Positions 61,280-64,000 of a stretch of 64,000 nucleotides of DNA are shown here, one piece after another. The notes beneath the pieces were generated by a model. The model had not been told where the DNA came from and searched no databases. It saw nothing but the letters and a program-made list of their open reading frames with translations. The position numbers and the translations under genes are program-made. The number at the start of each line of letters is the position of its first letter. The stretch's first letter is position 1. This DNA comes from Leifsonia sp. ZF2019 (GTDB taxonomy: Bacteria; Actinomycetota; Actinomycetes; Actinomycetales; Microbacteriaceae). The stretch covers positions 3,720,001-3,784,000 of the forward strand of contig NZ_CP065037.1 of NCBI RefSeq assembly GCF_019924635.1, read 5' to 3'.

Positions 61280-62707
61280 TCAGCGCTCCGGGTCTATCCG
61301 CTCCAGGGCGGCGCGCTGCCTCGCCCTCCGCGAGTAGATCCGCTCGACGACCCACAGCAGGATCCCGATCGCGAGCAGCCCGAGAGCGATCGTGTACTGA
61401 CCTACGGGGCGACCCGAGGTCCACGGGAACACCAAGTAGAGGCACGTGAGCCCGCCGACGATCGGCAACACGGTCGGCGAGCGGAAGTGCTTGTGGTCGA
61501 CCGGCTGCTTGCGCAGCACGAGCACCGCCACGTTGACGACCGCGAACACCGCGAGGAGGAGCAGCGACGTCGTGCCGCCGAGCAGCGCCACGATCGAGCC
61601 CTTCGGATCGAGCGAGACATAGATGATGAGGGCCACGGCGAGCGCCGAGGTGAACAGGATGGCGGTCCACGGTGTGCGGCGCTTCGCGGAGACTTTCGCC
61701 AGGAACGGCGGCAGCACCCCCTGCTTCGCCATGCCGTAGAGCAGACGACTCGCCATCATCATGTTGATGAGCGCCGTGTTGGCGACCGCGAACATCGAGA
61801 TGAACGGCAGGAGGTCGTTGATCGGGAAGCCGGGGGCGGCCGCCTCGACCGCCGTGACGAGTGGCGTCTCGCTGCCGGCGAGCTGACCGATCGGGACCAG
61901 CGCGACGACGGTGATCGACACCAGCACGTAGATGACGGCCGCGATGCCCAGGCCGCTCAGCATCATCTTCGGGAAGATGCGGCTCGGCTCCTTGGTCTCC
62001 TCCGCCATGTTGACCGAGTCCTCGAATCCGACCATCGCGAAGAACGCCAGCGAGGTCGCCGTGCTCACCGCCAGCAGCACCCCTTTGTCCTCCGGCGTCT
62101 CGAAGGCCACGACCCGGGACCAGTCCGCGTTGCCACCGGCGATCGCCCACATCCCGATGAAGATGACCAGCAGCAGACCGGACAGCTCCACGAGGGTGAG
62201 GACCACGTTCAGCCACACGCTCTCCGTCACCCCGCGCAAGTTCACCAGCATGATGAGCACGATGAACGCGAGCGCGATCAGCAGCGTGGTGAGATTCGCG
62301 TCCGGGATGCCGAAGCCCACGGTCAGGTTCACCGCGAACGCGCGCGACGCCGTCGACGCCGAGGTGATGCCGGACGTCATGACGATGAAGCACACGATGA
62401 ACGTGAAGAAGTGGATGCCGAACGCCTTGTGCGTGTAGAGCGCGGCACCCGCCGCCTGCGGGTACTTGGTGACCAGCTCGAGGTACGAGAAGGCGGTCAC
62501 CGTGGCGACTGCGAACGCCAGCAGGAACGGCAGCCAGGCCGCGCCTCCCACCTCCGCCGCCACCTGGCCGGTGAGGGCGTAGACGCCAGTGCCGAGGATG
62601 TCGCCGACAATGAACAGCAGCAGCAGACCGGGCCCGAGTGCCCGCTTCAGCTCGGGCTGCTCCGGCTCGACGGTCTTGACCACCTGGGTCCAGGACGGAT
62701 CGCTCAC
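61280..62707 (-). CDS. APC-family amino acid permease
   Basis: A transporter of about 475 residues with twelve or more helices. The first helix, GPGLLLLFIVGDILGTGVYAL, is the APC substrate-binding helix, and FFAMVGFEDSVNMAEETKEPSRIFPK is the conserved helix 6-loop motif of the superfamily. It probably imports an amino acid, possibly a cationic one. GTG at 62707 is preceded by GGGAG five bases upstream; the open frame to 62752 is not needed. A terminator hairpin lies past its stop. Confidence 0.9.
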   Translation of the reverse strand: MSDPSWTQVVKTVEPEQPELKRALGPGLLLLFIVGDILGTGVYALTGQVAAEVGGAAWLPFLLAFAVATVTAFSYLELVTKYPQAAGAALYTHKAFGIHFFTFIVCFIVMTSGITSASTASRAFAVNLTVGFGIPDANLTTLLIALAFIVLIMLVNLRGVTESVWLNVVLTLVELSGLLLVIFIGMWAIAGGNADWSRVVAFETPEDKGVLLAVSTATSLAFFAMVGFEDSVNMAEETKEPSRIFPKMMLSGLGIAAVIYVLVSITVVALVPIGQLAGSETPLVTAVEAAAPGFPINDLLPFISMFAVANTALINMMMASRLLYGMAKQGVLPPFLAKVSAKRRTPWTAILFTSALAVALIIYVSLDPKGSIVALLGGTTSLLLLAVFAVVNVAVLVLRKQPVDHKHFRSPTVLPIVGGLTCLYLVFPWTSGRPVGQYTIALGLLAIGILLWVVERIYSRRARQRAALERIDPER

Positions 62708-62978
62708 GAGTGCTCCCTTCGGCGCGGCCGCGGTGCGGCGTGTACGGGGCACTGTATGTGAGTTCTCTCAGAAATGCGACCCGTTCGGGGGCCTGCGAGC
62801 CGGTCGAGCGCCGGAAGAGCGCATTCTGCCCGCTGCCGCGGCGGCGAGCGAGCGCGGGGCTCCCGCATCGTTTGAGTGAACGTACTCGAACTGACGAGTT
62901 CCGTCGCACAGCTGGCCGGGTCCCGTGCGAGCCATGCCTCTGCCGCGCCGAGCCACCGTCTCCACTATTCCAAGTAAC
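62708..62978. other. Non-coding gap between permease and pseudogene
   Basis: This 271-bp stretch holds no gene I can support. It includes a short inverted repeat, GAACT-gacg-AGTTC, near 62890, and probably the permease promoter. Any N-terminal part of the neighbouring pseudogene is missing or unrecognisable here. Confidence 0.5.
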
Positions 62979-63965
62979 GTATGGGAAGCGCTCCCGCTGG
63001 CACCGGGGATCGCCCAAGCCCTGCTCGGCTACGCGCGGAAGGTGAACGCGCCCGGCGGCGTTGTTCGCCGGCGTCGCAGCACATTCCGGTGCCCCGCTCG
63101 GCGGGGTGAGTTCTGCCAGCGTCAGGGTAGTGCTTGGCGCCCTGGCCCACACCACCGGATGGCGCTACCCGGAGGTGGCGCGGCCGTCTCGCCGACGCGC
63201 TCGTTGCCGATCTGCGGGCGCACGGCGGTGCCGTACACACCGACGTGCCGATCCGGCGCTGGGGCGACATGCCGTCTGCAGACTTCGTGCTGTTGGCGAC
63301 CTCCGCCCGTAACACCCACAACATCCTTGCCAGCTCTCCCGGCTACCGGTCGCGGCCGCGCCGGACCCTCTCCCCCGGCCCTGGTGTGTTCAAGGTCGAC
63401 TTGCTGCTTTCCGAGCCACTGCCGTGGGCTCACCCGGGTGTCCGGCGGTCGCCGACCCTCCATCTCGGCGGGGCGCGGCCCAGCTCGCCCACGCCGAGTG
63501 GGAGGTCGCCTCCGGGCGAATCCCGGATCGCCCGTTCGTCATGCTCATCCAGCCCACCGTCGTCAACCCCGCCCGCGGTCGCGGCCGACACACCGCCTGG
63601 GCATACACACGCGTCCCAACCGGTCCACAGCCGACATGACTGATGCGATCCTCGACCGGATCGCCTCGGGCACCCGCGACACGATCCTCGCCAGCCAGGT
63701 CACCCGCCCGACCGACCTCGAGACGGCCAACCCCAGCCTGAAAGGGGGCGACATCTTCGGCGGCAGGACCCGCGGCCTCGACTTCGCCCGCCGGCCCACA
63801 CTCCACACCGCCCCCTGGCGCACTCCGATCAAGCACGTCTACCACGACTCCAGCGCCGTCGCGCCCGGCCCCGGCGTCCACGGCATGGCCGGCTACCTCG
63901 CCGCCGTCGTCGCCTTTCGCGCCCACTACGGGCTGCCCGCACCATCGCCGACTAACACCGCATAG
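62979..63965 (+). pseudogene. Decayed phytoene-desaturase-like FAD oxidoreductase
   Basis: Pieces of one CrtI-like flavoprotein appear in order but in different frames. LFAGVAAHSGAPLGG (from 63061) is in frame 1 and RLADALVADLRAHGG to GPGVFKVDLLLSEPLPW (about 63185-63425) in frame 2. EVASGRIPDRPFVMLIQPTVV to HTAWAYTRVP (about 63490-63625) is in frame 1, and MTDAILDRIASGTRDTIL to PGPGVHGMAGYLAA (63636-63965) in frame 3. At least three frameshifts separate them, and the N-terminal FAD-binding motif is absent. The right end, GPGVHGM, is the family's flavin-contacting C-terminus. Confidence 0.85.
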
Positions 63966-64000
63966 GAATCGAAGCATCGCGATTATGATAGGTCAGATTC

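Noticed and set aside
62925..63965. A continuous 346-codon frame at the right edge
   Set aside because: Only its last third (from 63636) matches a protein family. The matching N-terminal parts lie in other frames, so it is a pseudogene and not one intact gene.

Overview
The window is high-GC DNA from an actinobacterium, most likely a member of Microbacteriaceae such as a Leifsonia-like soil or plant organism. That placement is inferred from the gene families, the GC-rich codon use, the frequent GTG/TTG starts and the many genes that look leaderless; no rRNA or tRNA gene is present to confirm it. Apart from one intact IS30-family insertion and one decayed gene at the right edge, it reads as ordinary chromosome.

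Layout. 1-25 kb: a dispersed purine-synthesis cluster (3' end of purD, then purC, purSQ, purL) with accessory blocks between its members. These blocks are an alditol-oxidase-like gene, a PadR-controlled drug-efflux pump, a UDG-like/Nudix pair, a three-gene phosphonate operon (FAD oxidoreductase, phosphonatase-like HAD enzyme, Zn alcohol dehydrogenase), a membrane-anchored sigma-factor fusion, a small HTH protein with an alpha/beta hydrolase, and a tryptophan-to-anthranilate operon (kynA, amidohydrolase, kynU, PaaX regulator). An XRE regulator and ilvD lie between purQ and purL. 25-36 kb: SDR and EamA genes, a luciferase-like monooxygenase with its FMN reductase partner, a processive glycosyltransferase, ohr, chorismate mutase, an ABC exporter and an Eis-like acetyltransferase. 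36.6-43.8 kb: purA, then a LacI-controlled sugar ABC operon that also encodes an ADP-ribosylglycohydrolase-like protein. 44-47 kb: TetR, a degenerate ABC ATPase and a YhgE/Pip membrane protein, translationally coupled. 47-56 kb: an AlbA_2-domain protein, a phosphodiesterase, DUF3052, the IS30 element, an RNA methyltransferase, a NagD-type phosphatase, DUF4303, a large septum-formation-domain protein and pyrE. 56.6-64 kb: xthA, a sulfonate/nitrate-type ABC transporter (ATPase, binding protein, permease), an SRPBCC protein, an amino-acid permease and a phytoene-desaturase-like pseudogene.

How it works together. Purine and pyrimidine synthesis (purC, S, Q, L, A; pyrE) is the core theme. Around it sit small self-regulated catabolic or efflux units. 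Several have readable operators: PadR at 4.9 kb, LacI at 42.75 kb, TetR at 43.95 kb. A recurring start signal, a TANNNT-like hexamer exactly six bases before ATG/GTG, precedes at least a dozen genes and implies widespread leaderless mRNAs. Non-coding structure is also notable: two copies of a nested palindromic intergenic repeat (30.55 and 43.86 kb), an array of 23-base imperfect palindromes interrupted by the IS30 element, a 29-bp perfect hairpin after purL, and a cluster of TCCGGA sites before purA.
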